This document shows positions 38,657-48,381 of a DNA stretch of 64,000 bases, one piece after another. The position numbers and the translations under genes are program-made. Numbering within the stretch: position 1 is the first letter of the stretch; each line of letters starts with the position of its first letter. The notes below the pieces were generated by a model that was not told the origin of the DNA, made no database searches, and saw only the letters and a program-made list of their open reading frames with translations. This DNA comes from Flavobacteriales bacterium. GTDB taxonomy: Bacteria; Bacteroidota; Bacteroidia; UBA10329. The stretch is from the NCBI GenBank assembly GCA_021741075.1, contig JAIOYO010000001.1:60545-124544 (forward strand), given 5' to 3'.

Positions 38657-38956
38657 CTAAAGAACGTGTTTGAAAGGCAGACACTGAGCTGTCATCATTT
38701 TATTCATTACAGCAGGGTCTGATTGCATGAATAATTCGGCAGTTGTATCATTTTCGGATTCGAAAACTACCAAACCAAAATTGCTTTTGTTTGTTACCGG
38801 TAAATCAGTTTTTCCAACATATTTTACCGTTCCGCGCTTGTGTTGCCGTTCTAACCGAGCCAAGTGGTCTTCAATAATCTTGTTTTCCTTTTCTCCCCAA
38901 CTCGATTGCTCCTGAAATTTTGGGACGAGGTTTAATATGTAGATGTATTCTCTCAC
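38657..38956 (-). CDS. YciI-like (YCII-related) protein
   Basis: REYIYILNLVPK...ENKIIEDHLARLERQHKRGTVKYVGKT...FGLVVFESENDTTAELFMQSDPAVMNKMMTAQCLPFK. Confidence 0.75.
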   Translation of the reverse strand: MREYIYILNLVPKFQEQSSWGEKENKIIEDHLARLERQHKRGTVKYVGKTDLPVTNKSNFGLVVFESENDTTAELFMQSDPAVMNKMMTAQCLPFKHVL

Positions 38957-39030
38957 TTTGTTAAATTCAGAATGAAAAGTTAGGAATTAAAAAATGAACA
39001 GTGTGACGGTTGATGTTTCATTCACTGTTG

Positions 39031-40203
39031 TTACTCAATAATTGGACAGCGCTCAAATAGCTTCTTTCTATCGAACAGGTAGCGATAAGTCGCATGCGTT
39101 CGCCAAACTTCGGCCCCTAGTTGCTCGCAAACTTTCATCATTTTTGGATTAAAATCTCCAATCCAATTCATCTCAATCGTTTTGTAAGGAAGACCCTTGT
39201 TCCACGCAATATCTGAGTACGAAACAACCATGGCGCTTTCCACTCCTTTTCCATGCCATTCAGGAATGACACCGAAAACCAATCCAAGCATTTTTTTGCA
39301 ATGACCCATTTTCATGTGGTAGGCAAACTTCAGTTTTCCTAACCAGTTCATTTTTCCGTCTACATATTTGAAAAGTTGGTTCAATTCAGGAATGGAAAGA
39401 AAGAACGAAATCGGTTCATCCTTGTAGAATCCGAAGTAAATCAAGCGTTCGTCAGCAATTGGTTTCAGTTTTCCGAACATCTTTTGAGCTTGTTCTAGTG
39501 TCATCGGTTTTACACCCGAATGGCCACCCCAAGCTTTGCTATATACTTCATGAAAATAGACAGCAGCCTCATCAAAATTCTTCTTTTTTATGTATCTGAA
39601 TGTAATGTCTGGATTATTTAAAGCTTGCTGCGCACGTTCGTAAAAACGAGGTTCAAAATCTTTCGTTTTTGAAACGCTGCGTCCGTAAGTGAGTTGGTTG
39701 AAATAAAGCCCAAAACCGTAATTCTCATACAGCTTCTGGTAATATGGAGCGTTGTAAAGCATTCCATAATTCTGTTCTGCAAATCCATCAATCAACACGC
39801 CCCAATTCTTATCACGTTCACCAAAATTTACTGGTCCATCCATGGCTTCCATACCTCGGGATTTAAGCCAATCGCGTGAGGCATCAAATAACAGATTAGC
39901 CGCTTTTTGATCATCGATACAGTCAAAAAAACCACATCCTCCAGTTGGCTGATCTTCGGTATTGTAGGTTTTTCCATTCACAAAAGCAGCAATTCTACCA
40001 ATGGTTTTTCCGTCTTTTTGTAATATCCAACGTATGGCATCGCTTTTATCGAGGGAAAAGAAGCGATTGGTTTTTGGGTCAAAAATGTCTTTAATTTCCT
40101 GATCGATGGGGCGAATGAAATGCGGGTCGTTTTTGTAAAGTCGAGTAGGAAAGAGCACCCAGTCGTCTTCCTGTTGGTTGGTTTTAACTTCGATTAGATT
40201 CAT
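39031..40203 (-). CDS. GNAT-like acetyltransferase-fold protein (Bacteroidota hypothetical)
   Basis: 390-aa ORF; IRWILQKDGKTIGRIAAFVNGK and PEWHGKGVESAMVVSYSD acetyl-CoA-binding-like segments. Confidence 0.7.
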   Translation of the reverse strand: MNLIEVKTNQQEDDWVLFPTRLYKNDPHFIRPIDQEIKDIFDPKTNRFFSLDKSDAIRWILQKDGKTIGRIAAFVNGKTYNTEDQPTGGCGFFDCIDDQKAANLLFDASRDWLKSRGMEAMDGPVNFGERDKNWGVLIDGFAEQNYGMLYNAPYYQKLYENYGFGLYFNQLTYGRSVSKTKDFEPRFYERAQQALNNPDITFRYIKKKNFDEAAVYFHEVYSKAWGGHSGVKPMTLEQAQKMFGKLKPIADERLIYFGFYKDEPISFFLSIPELNQLFKYVDGKMNWLGKLKFAYHMKMGHCKKMLGLVFGVIPEWHGKGVESAMVVSYSDIAWNKGLPYKTIEMNWIGDFNPKMMKVCEQLGAEVWRTHATYRYLFDRKKLFERCPIIE

Positions 40204-40341
40204 GAAGAAAGAATGAATTTCGGCTAACTTAAGAAGAATTAGAACTTAAGAATGATGAAATCAGAATTGCTGATTCATCCTAGACTAATTCCTTTGTTTC
40301 GAATTCCTAATTTTTAATTCATAATTAACGAAGTTTGCCAC

Positions 40342-41154
40342 ATGTCATTCATTAAGGATAAAGTTGTTGTGATTACAGGTGGAAGTTCGGGCATTGGGAA
40401 AGCCTGTGCAGAGCGTTTTGGTCGCGATGGTGGACGTATCTGTATCACAGGTAGAAATGCCGAAAATCTCGAAACCGCTGCGGCAGAGTTAAGAGCGAAA
40501 AATATCGAAGTTATTACCGTTCAAGGCGATGTTGCCAACGAGAACGACTGCGTAAGAATGATAAACGAAACGCTAAATAAATACGGACGCATTGACGTGT
40601 TAATCAATAATGCCGGAATCAGTATGCGGGCGTTTTTCAAAAGTGTCGATTTAAGCGTGATTCGTCAATTAATGGAGGTCAACTTTTTTGGAACCGTTTA
40701 CTGCACCAAATATGCGTTGAGGCAATTGTTGAAATACAATGGTTCTTTGGTGGGTATTTCTTCTGTTGCTGGCTATCAAGGATTGCCGGGTCGTTCTGGT
40801 TATTCTGCATCCAAATTTGCGATGGAAGGTTTTCTGAAAGCCTTGCGTCTAGAAAATCACAATACAGGATTGCATGTGATGATTGTTTGTCCAGGCTATA
40901 CCGAAAGTAACATACGCAAAACTGCTTTAGTGGCGGATGGAAGCAACCAAGGAGAATCGCCAAGAGATGAAACGAAGATGATGAGTTCGGAAGAAGTTGC
41001 TGATCACATTTTTAACGGAGTTAAGAACAGAAAGCAGCGAGTGGTGCTAACAACGCAGGGTAAATTGTCATTCTACCTGAGTAAATTTTTGCCCGGATTC
41101 GTAGATAAACTGGTTATCAAAGCAATCGAAAAAGAGGGAGACCTGCCGAAGTAA
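40342..41154 (+). CDS. SDR family oxidoreductase
   Basis: VVVITGGSSGIGKACAERF, DVLINNAGISMRAF, YSASKFAMEGF (YxxxK). Confidence 0.94.
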   Translation: MSFIKDKVVVITGGSSGIGKACAERFGRDGGRICITGRNAENLETAAAELRAKNIEVITVQGDVANENDCVRMINETLNKYGRIDVLINNAGISMRAFFKSVDLSVIRQLMEVNFFGTVYCTKYALRQLLKYNGSLVGISSVAGYQGLPGRSGYSASKFAMEGFLKALRLENHNTGLHVMIVCPGYTESNIRKTALVADGSNQGESPRDETKMMSSEEVADHIFNGVKNRKQRVVLTTQGKLSFYLSKFLPGFVDKLVIKAIEKEGDLPK

Positions 41155-41246
41155 TTCGGAATAAGGAATGAATATTTAAGAATGACGGAATCAGATTGAC
41201 AGTTCATTATAAATTGTCAATCTCCAATCGTCAAACGTAACTCAGC

Positions 41247-41753
41247 ATGAAGGTATTTCTAGTAGGATATATGGCAAGTGGTAAATCAACTGCGGCCAAA
41301 AAGTTGGCATCAAAACTCGGGCTTCAATCCGTTGATTTGGATGCAGAAATAGAGAAAACTAATGGACTCACTATTCCAGAAATTTTCAAAATGAAAGGTG
41401 AAAAGCAATTCAGAAAACTAGAGCAAATTGAACTCAGAAAGTGGATTGGGCTCGATGATTTTGTGATGGCCTGTGGTGGCGGAACACCTTGCTTTTTTGA
41501 GTCGATGGATGAAATGAATGCGGCCGGTGTTACGGTCTATCTTCAGATGACGCCTAAGGCTATTGTAGATCGTGTGCAATCAAGCAAAGAAGAACGTCCA
41601 ATTTTGAAGGGATTGAAAGCGGATAAGATGCTTGAAAAAGTAACGTTTCAGCTTAAAAAACGACAGCCATTTTATTCACGTGCTCAATGGACCGTGAATG
41701 GAATAAATCTGGATATTGACGAAGTGGTTGGAATGGTCAATCACTCCAAATAA
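41247..41753 (+). CDS. aroK: Shikimate kinase
   Basis: VGYMASGKSTAAKKLASKLGLQSVDLDAEIEK (Walker A), GEKQFRKLEQ, MACGGGTPCF. Confidence 0.92.
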   Translation: MKVFLVGYMASGKSTAAKKLASKLGLQSVDLDAEIEKTNGLTIPEIFKMKGEKQFRKLEQIELRKWIGLDDFVMACGGGTPCFFESMDEMNAAGVTVYLQMTPKAIVDRVQSSKEERPILKGLKADKMLEKVTFQLKKRQPFYSRAQWTVNGINLDIDEVVGMVNHSK

Positions 41754-42253
41754 ACAGCCATTTCGCCTTCTAACACAACACGAATATGTTCTTGCAAGGT
41801 TGTACTCAATACAAGACCAACGTAATCGGCTTTTACTGGAAATCGTTTGTGGTCGCGATCTATTAATGCCACTGTTCGCAGCGCTTTTAGCCTTACTTGT
41901 AAGAAATGACGGATGCCATAAATCAATGTTTTTCCGCTGTTTAAAACATCATCTACTAGAATAACAACTTTGTCCTCGGCATCGGCTTTTTCAAGCTCAA
42001 CAGAAGCATTTATGGCCAATGGATCTTCCTTGTTCACATTCACGGGAACCAAGGTCACCTGTACATCCGAGAAGTTCGCAAGTCGTTCTGCAAGTAATTC
42101 AGCTAGCTTAAATCCATTTCCAGCAATTCCAGCAATAATAATTTCTTTCTCGTTGTACGTATTCTCATGAATCTGAAAAGCCAAACGGTCAATTTTCTGA
42201 TTGACTTGCGTGGCGTTTAATACAACTGTCTTAACGGAGCTCATTGAATTCAA
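41741..42253 (-). CDS. Phosphoribosyltransferase (PyrR-like)
   Basis: KVVILVDDVLNSGKTLIYGIRHFL PRPP-binding loop. Confidence 0.88.
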   Translation of the reverse strand: MNSMSSVKTVVLNATQVNQKIDRLAFQIHENTYNEKEIIIAGIAGNGFKLAELLAERLANFSDVQVTLVPVNVNKEDPLAINASVELEKADAEDKVVILVDDVLNSGKTLIYGIRHFLQVRLKALRTVALIDRDHKRFPVKADYVGLVLSTTLQEHIRVVLEGEMAVYLE

Positions 42254-42289
42254 TTTGCTCGCAAATTACCAAAACGCAGCATGAATCAA

Positions 42290-42307
42290 TGTGCTATTTT
42301 TGGCACA
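42290..42307. promoter_or_regulatory. Inverted repeat TGTGC-N8-GCACA overlapping start of Crp/Fnr gene, enclosing TATTTTTG (TAnnTTTG-type -7 element)
   Basis: Sequence tgtgctatttttggcaca ending at the A of the ATG start codon. Confidence 0.4.
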
Positions 42308-42945
42308 TGAACCCATCCATCCAACAACTCCTCGAAAATCATTTCCCAACCATACTCGATACAGAATTGGTAGAGGGAATAATTGAACATGCCATCTATG
42401 TTGAAGTAGAAGAAGGTGATCTTTTGATGGACATTGGTGGGAAAATTGACACCATTCCAATGATTATTTCGGGATCAGTTAAGGTGATTCGTGAAGATGA
42501 AGAAGGACGCGAGTTATTGTTGTATTACTTGAAACCAGGAGAAACTTGCGCCATGTCGCTAACTTGCTGCATGGCATTCAAGCGAAGCGAAATTCGTGCT
42601 GTAGCACAAGAGAAAGTGACCATGCTTGCCATTCCAGTTGATTTTATGGATGAATGGATGAAGTTTCGAGACTGGCGAAGTTTTGTGATGAATACCTACA
42701 GAATGCGCTTTGAGGAATTGCTTGAAGCAGTTGATAGCATCGCATTTCATCGAATGGATGAGCGGTTGTTAAAATACTTACACGATAAATCCAATTCATT
42801 GAATACAGAGGAGATTCAAATGTCGCATCAAGATATTGCGATTGACCTCAATTCTTCTCGTGAGGTAATCTCGCGAATTTTGAAGCAAATGGAGCACAAA
42901 GGACTTGTGAAACTGGGAAGAAACAAGATTTCGTTGTTGTCTTAG
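42307..42945 (+). CDS. Crp/Fnr family transcriptional regulator
   Basis: cNMP-binding-fold N-terminus and HTH MSHQDIAIDLNSSREVISRILKQMEHKGLVKLGRNKI; start at MNPSIQQLLENHF. Confidence 0.92.
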   Translation: MNPSIQQLLENHFPTILDTELVEGIIEHAIYVEVEEGDLLMDIGGKIDTIPMIISGSVKVIREDEEGRELLLYYLKPGETCAMSLTCCMAFKRSEIRAVAQEKVTMLAIPVDFMDEWMKFRDWRSFVMNTYRMRFEELLEAVDSIAFHRMDERLLKYLHDKSNSLNTEEIQMSHQDIAIDLNSSREVISRILKQMEHKGLVKLGRNKISLLS

Positions 42946-42954
42946 GAATTTCGT

Positions 42955-43500
42955 TTATCCTTTATTGGAGAATTTTCGGATTACAAACATTCCCAAAACC
43001 AGGAGGAACGAGGGAATCATCACGTAGTAAAGTTCGCTTTTAAGAACACGCATTCCCCATTCACCGAAGAACGAGACAACATCCACCGGAGAAACTTCAA
43101 TTGGTCTCCAAGGAAGAAAATACCGCGTGTTATCAAACGGAGCGAAAAAGGCCACGCCCAATCCCCCATTGGTCATAGCATCCAGAATGCTGTGAGATAC
43201 ACCGCAGCAGAAGAAATAGAATCCAATGGTCATACTTGCACGGGTTGCAAAGGCAAGATTCGAATAGAAAATTCGGACTATAAAAAGTCCTTGCAGGTAA
43301 GCGAATAAGATGGAATGAAAAAAACCTCGATGTCCGAACGGATGTTCGTAAGGGATGCCAAGTTTGAATGAAAGTGTATCTACATCTGGGAATGCTGCAC
43401 AAAAGACTCCGAGTGCGAAGTATTTGAATACTTCTTTCTTAGGATACCTTAAGGTTCCCAGTGCACCAGCGGCAATGGCATGTGAGAAAATGGAAGCCAT
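42955..43500 (-). CDS. Membrane-bound metal-dependent hydrolase (YdjM/LexA-binding-like)
   Basis: HAIAAGALG, FPDVDTLSFKLGIPYEHPFGHRGFFHSILFA, GVSHSILDAMTNGGLG. Confidence 0.88.
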   Translation of the reverse strand: MASIFSHAIAAGALGTLRYPKKEVFKYFALGVFCAAFPDVDTLSFKLGIPYEHPFGHRGFFHSILFAYLQGLFIVRIFYSNLAFATRASMTIGFYFFCCGVSHSILDAMTNGGLGVAFFAPFDNTRYFLPWRPIEVSPVDVVSFFGEWGMRVLKSELYYVMIPSFLLVLGMFVIRKFSNKG

Positions 43501-43583
43501 AGGGGTTGTCTTCTATTCAATAAAATAACAAGCACAGCCTGCATTACATACAAAGGAACAAAATACAATCACAAAAAGTTTAG

Positions 43584-44090
43584 CTAATCTAAATGAATAC
43601 GATGTCCTATTGAATCTTCAAAAAAATGATGCAGCGTAAACATTTGTTCGGCTCCAATCTTTTGTCCGAACTGAGCAATAAGATAAAGGATTAAAGCTGC
43701 CACAGCCAGCACGGGAAGAATCCAAAGAATTCTAGCATCATGACCGAGAGAATACAACGAGAAACCATACATGCCTAAAAACATGGCTAGAATACCCAAA
43801 GCAATGTAACCGTAAAAGAAAAATGCCCAAACTGTTGGATTTGGTCCATAAAGACCTCGAATTATTGTGAACGAATCGTCCTGGTCATCAGCTTCAAATG
43901 AGATGCTTAATTGAGGCGACCAAAAATGTGCTTCCTTCGGATGAATGTTGATGACAATAAAGGTTGGAAGTATTTCTGCTGTGCATCCAGTATCCAACGT
44001 GTCTAAATGACTACGCACCAAGTTACCAACCTCTTCAGGTTTAATCCTGTATTTGTCTTTAAACCGAGGGCGAATGTGAATACTGCTCAT
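43584..44090 (-). CDS. Membrane protein of unknown function
   Basis: 168-aa ORF with two hydrophobic segments. Confidence 0.6.
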   Translation of the reverse strand: MSSIHIRPRFKDKYRIKPEEVGNLVRSHLDTLDTGCTAEILPTFIVINIHPKEAHFWSPQLSISFEADDQDDSFTIIRGLYGPNPTVWAFFFYGYIALGILAMFLGMYGFSLYSLGHDARILWILPVLAVAALILYLIAQFGQKIGAEQMFTLHHFFEDSIGHRIHLD

Positions 44091-44137
44091 AGCATACCAA
44101 TGCTACGTCAAATTCTTGTGAAATCAAATAGCTACGG

Positions 44138-44734
44138 TCAAACCAATATTGGTCTTCCTTTAAAAAGCTCTTTAAATTCTGGCGGACCAGAAAAATGCTT
44201 GTCTGTGAAATCATCCAAGAAACCGAGCGATTTATTTGAGAACAAATCTACCAACTCATCCTGCGCCAATCCACTAATCATATACGGAACAACCTCTGGA
44301 ATTATTTTCTCGCCAATACATCTTGCGCAAAGGGTATATTCATAAAGTTCGCTTCGTGGAACACCCTTTACAGAACATTTGTCAATCCACTCCGAAACAT
44401 CAAACACAACAGCTTCTTCGTCCTCATCCTCATTTGGTTTCCATTGCGGACGAGAAGAAAAGTTCAAGTTCTCAGCGAAATACTTCATAATGGACGTTTT
44501 AGTCTCAGACGAAAGCTCATTTTCCATCTGAGAAATACACTTGGCGCAGAGTGCATATTCAAAAACTACGTTTTTTAGCGCCATTTCTGGGTAATGCCGA
44601 ATGGCGCGTTCGATGGCGTAAGGCTGCGATTCTTGCATCAAATTACATTCACAAACCAAACAGTTTGAGAACGGTTGGTTCGTTTCGGAATTAAAAAACT
44701 CTGATGGAATGTCTGGTAGTTTGTCGTAATTCAT
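44138..44734 (-). CDS. Putative zinc-binding CxxC protein of unknown function
   Basis: MNYDKLPDIPSEF...NCLVCECNL, YALCAKCISQ, YTLCARCIGE; start moved to Met at 44734. Confidence 0.65.
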   Translation of the reverse strand: MNYDKLPDIPSEFFNSETNQPFSNCLVCECNLMQESQPYAIERAIRHYPEMALKNVVFEYALCAKCISQMENELSSETKTSIMKYFAENLNFSSRPQWKPNEDEDEEAVVFDVSEWIDKCSVKGVPRSELYEYTLCARCIGEKIIPEVVPYMISGLAQDELVDLFSNKSLGFLDDFTDKHFSGPPEFKELFKGRPILV

Positions 44735-44798
44735 GCTCAAATTTCTGCTTTGCAATATTAACCTTAGCCCCGTTACTTTGCATTCCGTTTTAGAAAGA

Positions 44799-46511
44799 AT
44801 GAATACACAAGAAGAAATCATTGCACGCCTCGTGGAACTATTGGAACTTCCGATAGAGGAAAACATGCGCGAAGCCAACGAATTGAAGTCAGCATTTTAC
44901 ATTTTGAATCATCAAATGTTAGAGCAACAGAAGTTGGAGCACCGCGAAATAGGCGCGAAAATGGAAGATTTCATTGCTATTGCTAATCCGTTGGAAGAGA
45001 AGTTCAAGGAGTTATTTAGCAAATACCGCGATAGTAAGGCCAAACATCTGCATCAGAAGGAAGAGGAAGGAAAGAAAAATCTTGCTGAGAAGAAAGCCGT
45101 TTTGAAAGGTTTAAAAGATTTGATTGACAACGAAGAAAACATCGGCAAAAGTTTTGATCGTTTCAAGGATTTTCAGGATCGATGGAAAAAAGTTGGTCCG
45201 GTACCCAAGGAGGATGCTGGTAATATCAACCAAGAGTATAAATCTGAGATTGATCGATTTTATTACAATATCACTATAAACAAGGAGCTTAAGGAGTACG
45301 ATCTTGCTAAAAACCTGGAACTGCGAGATGCGTTAGTAGCCAAGTTAGAAGCGCTTGAATCGGTAGAATCGATAAAGGACGTTGAGTTTATTTTAGCCGC
45401 TGCCAAGGAGCAATGGGAAGAAGCAGGCCCAGTAAAGCCAGAGGTTTTTAAGGCGGTGAACGATCGCTACTTTGAAGCATTGAAGACACTTCATAAGAAG
45501 ATTCAAGATTTCTATTCGGAGCGAAAAGATTCGATGGAATCGAATTTGGAAGCGAAAAAGGCGATGGTTGCGCGTGTGGTGGAATTGACCGAGGAAAGTC
45601 ACGATTCTGTTGCTAAATGGAATAAAGCAACCGATGAGGTGAACAAACTGCGAGAAGATTGGAAATCAATTGGTTTGGTTGAGCGCAAGTTCAATAACCA
45701 AGTGTGGAACGAGTTTAAAAAGGCATTGGATCAATTCTTCGATAAGAAGAAAGAATACTTTGGAGAAGCTCGTGAGGGATTCAAGGAAAATAAAGAGAAG
45801 AAAGAGAAGCTTATAGAGCGTGCAGAGGCACTGAAGGATAGTACAGAGTGGAAAGAGACCACCGAGAAACTTAAACGGCTTCAGAACGATTGGAAACGAG
45901 TTGGTTCGGCTGGACAACGCGATGAGAACAAGCTTTGGACTAAGTTTCGTGCTATTTGTGACGCTTTTTTCAAACAAAAGAAAGAATGGTTTGATGGAAT
46001 GGACGATCGCCAGGCTGCCAATCTGAAAGCTAAAGAAGAATTGCTTGCTAAAATTTCTTCCACCAAATTGGAAGGCTCCAAAGAGGATAGTTTGGAGTTC
46101 ATAAAGGCCTTAGCTGCCGAATGGGCTGCTATTGATCATGTTCCAAAAAACGATGTTAAACGCATTACTGCTGAATACGACAAGGCCATTGAAAAGCTAT
46201 ATGGGCAGCTGAAAATGGATAAAGACCAAGTTGCCAAGGTGCGTTTTAAGAATAAAGTAGAGCGCTTGGTTGAAGGTGATAATGGAGCCGATCAACTCGA
46301 ACGCGAGCAACATTACATTCAGAAAGTGCTTCGCGAAAAGAAGGACGAATTGCTGCAGTATGAGAACAACATGGCCTTTTTCGCCAAGGCCAAGGCGGAT
46401 AATCCATTGCTAATCAACGCGCAAAAAAACATTGCCGCGTTGAAAGCAGAAGTGGAAGGTTTTGAGGAAAAATTGAAGCTATTGCGGGTTTCTCAGCGGA
46501 AGTTGGCTTAG
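44799..46511 (+). CDS. DUF349 domain-containing protein
   Basis: Repeated DUF349 units (FKDFQDRWKKVGPVPKEDAGNINQEYKSEIDRFYYNI; LQNDWKRVGSAGQRDENKLWTKFRAICDAFFKQKKEWF). Confidence 0.88.
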   Translation: MNTQEEIIARLVELLELPIEENMREANELKSAFYILNHQMLEQQKLEHREIGAKMEDFIAIANPLEEKFKELFSKYRDSKAKHLHQKEEEGKKNLAEKKAVLKGLKDLIDNEENIGKSFDRFKDFQDRWKKVGPVPKEDAGNINQEYKSEIDRFYYNITINKELKEYDLAKNLELRDALVAKLEALESVESIKDVEFILAAAKEQWEEAGPVKPEVFKAVNDRYFEALKTLHKKIQDFYSERKDSMESNLEAKKAMVARVVELTEESHDSVAKWNKATDEVNKLREDWKSIGLVERKFNNQVWNEFKKALDQFFDKKKEYFGEAREGFKENKEKKEKLIERAEALKDSTEWKETTEKLKRLQNDWKRVGSAGQRDENKLWTKFRAICDAFFKQKKEWFDGMDDRQAANLKAKEELLAKISSTKLEGSKEDSLEFIKALAAEWAAIDHVPKNDVKRITAEYDKAIEKLYGQLKMDKDQVAKVRFKNKVERLVEGDNGADQLEREQHYIQKVLREKKDELLQYENNMAFFAKAKADNPLLINAQKNIAALKAEVEGFEEKLKLLRVSQRKLA

Positions 46512-47479
46512 CCAGCCTGCCATCTCGATTCGCGCCAGTTCCGTTGTTGATTTGGACTTAAAAACGTCCAGGCAACGATTCGACTGCTTTTGTTTCCTTG
46601 TCCCATCGGAATGGTTTTTACTTCCACCGCATTGGCTGCTTTGAGCGCTCCGTAAATTGCTTTTAGGTTTGATTGCTTGGAAACAAGGGTAGAAAACCAG
46701 AATACCGAAGTAGAGAATTTCTTGCTTTCATGAATGAGGTTTCGAATGAATCTTCTCTCGCCACCATCGCACCAAAGTTCACCGTTTTTACCTCCAAAAT
46801 TCTTCTCTGTGTTGTTCGCTTTATGAAGTTTGAGGTTTTTCAGCTTTCGATTGGTTCCTGCTGTTGCTTCCTCTTCCGAAGCATGAAATGGCGGATTGCA
46901 AATGGTTAAATCAACACGGTCTTCCACACGAATTGCTCCGTACAAAACATCTTTCGAGTTTGACTGTAATCGAATGTCAATTTTATCCTTGAGAACGTCA
47001 TTCTGCTCAACTATTGCCTTGGAATTTTCGACAGCAAGAGTATCAATATCAGTTCCAATAAACGACCAACCGTATTCAATCGAACCAAGCATTGGGTAAA
47101 TGCAATTGGCTCCAACACCAATATCCAAAACAAGTACATGCCCGCCTATAGGAATATTACCATAGTTGCTTTCTCCCAGTAAATCTGCAATATGGTGGAT
47201 GTAATCTGCTCGCCCTGGAATAGGAGGGCAGAGGTAGCCTTCAGGAATCAACCAGTTATTTACACCGTAATGATGTTTGAGAAGTGCTTTATTGAGTGTG
47301 ATTACCGCTTTAGAATCAGAAAAGTCAATGCTTTCATCACCAAATTTATTTGGTTTTACAAACGGCTCAAGTTCAGAAAAATCGGCAATCAGTCGCTCGA
47401 AATCGTATCGATTTCTGTGCTTGCTTCGTGGATGCAACTTGGATTTAACTTCTGGATGAATCTTCTTCTGTACCGACAT
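46508..47479 (-). CDS. rlmF: 23S rRNA (adenine(1618)-N(6))-methyltransferase
   Basis: KIHPEVKSKLHPRSKHRNRYDFERL, VLDIGVGANCIYPMLG, LTICNPPFHASEEEA (NPPF), FGGKNGELWCDGGERRFI. Confidence 0.93.
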   Translation of the reverse strand: MSVQKKIHPEVKSKLHPRSKHRNRYDFERLIADFSELEPFVKPNKFGDESIDFSDSKAVITLNKALLKHHYGVNNWLIPEGYLCPPIPGRADYIHHIADLLGESNYGNIPIGGHVLVLDIGVGANCIYPMLGSIEYGWSFIGTDIDTLAVENSKAIVEQNDVLKDKIDIRLQSNSKDVLYGAIRVEDRVDLTICNPPFHASEEEATAGTNRKLKNLKLHKANNTEKNFGGKNGELWCDGGERRFIRNLIHESKKFSTSVFWFSTLVSKQSNLKAIYGALKAANAVEVKTIPMGQGNKSSRIVAWTFLSPNQQRNWRESRWQAG

Positions 47480-47533
47480 GCAGCAAAGGTAGGCTTCAAA
47501 GCAGAGCCAGGGGCGAAAACCCGAACCGACTGA

Positions 47534-48310
47534 CTATTCGCTAATTTTTTTGAGCATCTGCTTCACTTCCATATGGAAATAGCGATCTTCCAACAAATAT
47601 TCTTCTGTTGGCTGCATCGTAAGTGCCCTGTTCAAGAAGTAAATAGCGGCTTTTTTATCTCCATTTTCAACCAACGCTTCGGCATGGTAAAAGTTGTTTC
47701 CAATATCATAAGGATATTTAGCCACGACAGCCGCGGTCATTGTTAGAGCTTTCTTTTTATCTGGCCAACTCAGCACGAAAGGAATCTTTGGAACACGTAG
47801 GTTCAAAACCGCCAGTGCGCGTTTTGGAACACCCATTCTGAACTCTGGATCAAGACGAATGAGTGCTTCCATTTCATTTTTCACCTTATCTACAACGCCT
47901 TCTTTGGCCGCTCTGAAAACACCAAGAACTTCGCCCCACTGACCAAGCCCACTCAGATATTCAAAACGCAATTCGCTGCTTCTCGGATATTTTGGCACCA
48001 ATTTATCTCCAACCTGCTTAGCTAACTCAAATGTTTTTCGTTTGTCGTTTGTGTTTTCTTGTGTAAATCGAGCCTTCCAAATGTAGCTGCGCATTAAATA
48101 AATGCCCGACTCTAACTCATTTTCTTTGGCTGCTAACGCTCGCTCAAAAAAAGTTATTGCCTTTGCAATATGTTCAGGTTTAGCTTTATAGCCAACCGCG
48201 CCAGAAGTTTTTTGATTGTACCAACGCAAGCCTTCCTCAAAATTGCTTTGAGCAAGAACAGAAGTCGAAAGCAGCACAATCGATAGAAAAGAGAGGATTC
48301 TGAAAGTCAT
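47534..48310 (-). CDS. Secreted TPR-like protein (TatT-like)
   Basis: Signal peptide FLSIVLLSTSVLAQ, helical TPR-like repeats. Confidence 0.6.
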   Translation of the reverse strand: MTFRILSFLSIVLLSTSVLAQSNFEEGLRWYNQKTSGAVGYKAKPEHIAKAITFFERALAAKENELESGIYLMRSYIWKARFTQENTNDKRKTFELAKQVGDKLVPKYPRSSELRFEYLSGLGQWGEVLGVFRAAKEGVVDKVKNEMEALIRLDPEFRMGVPKRALAVLNLRVPKIPFVLSWPDKKKALTMTAAVVAKYPYDIGNNFYHAEALVENGDKKAAIYFLNRALTMQPTEEYLLEDRYFHMEVKQMLKKISE

Positions 48311-48381
48311 TTGCTGTTGACCACTAAAATAAGATCAATTTGCGATGTATGCATTGCAACACCAAAATTCTTTAAAATTTT

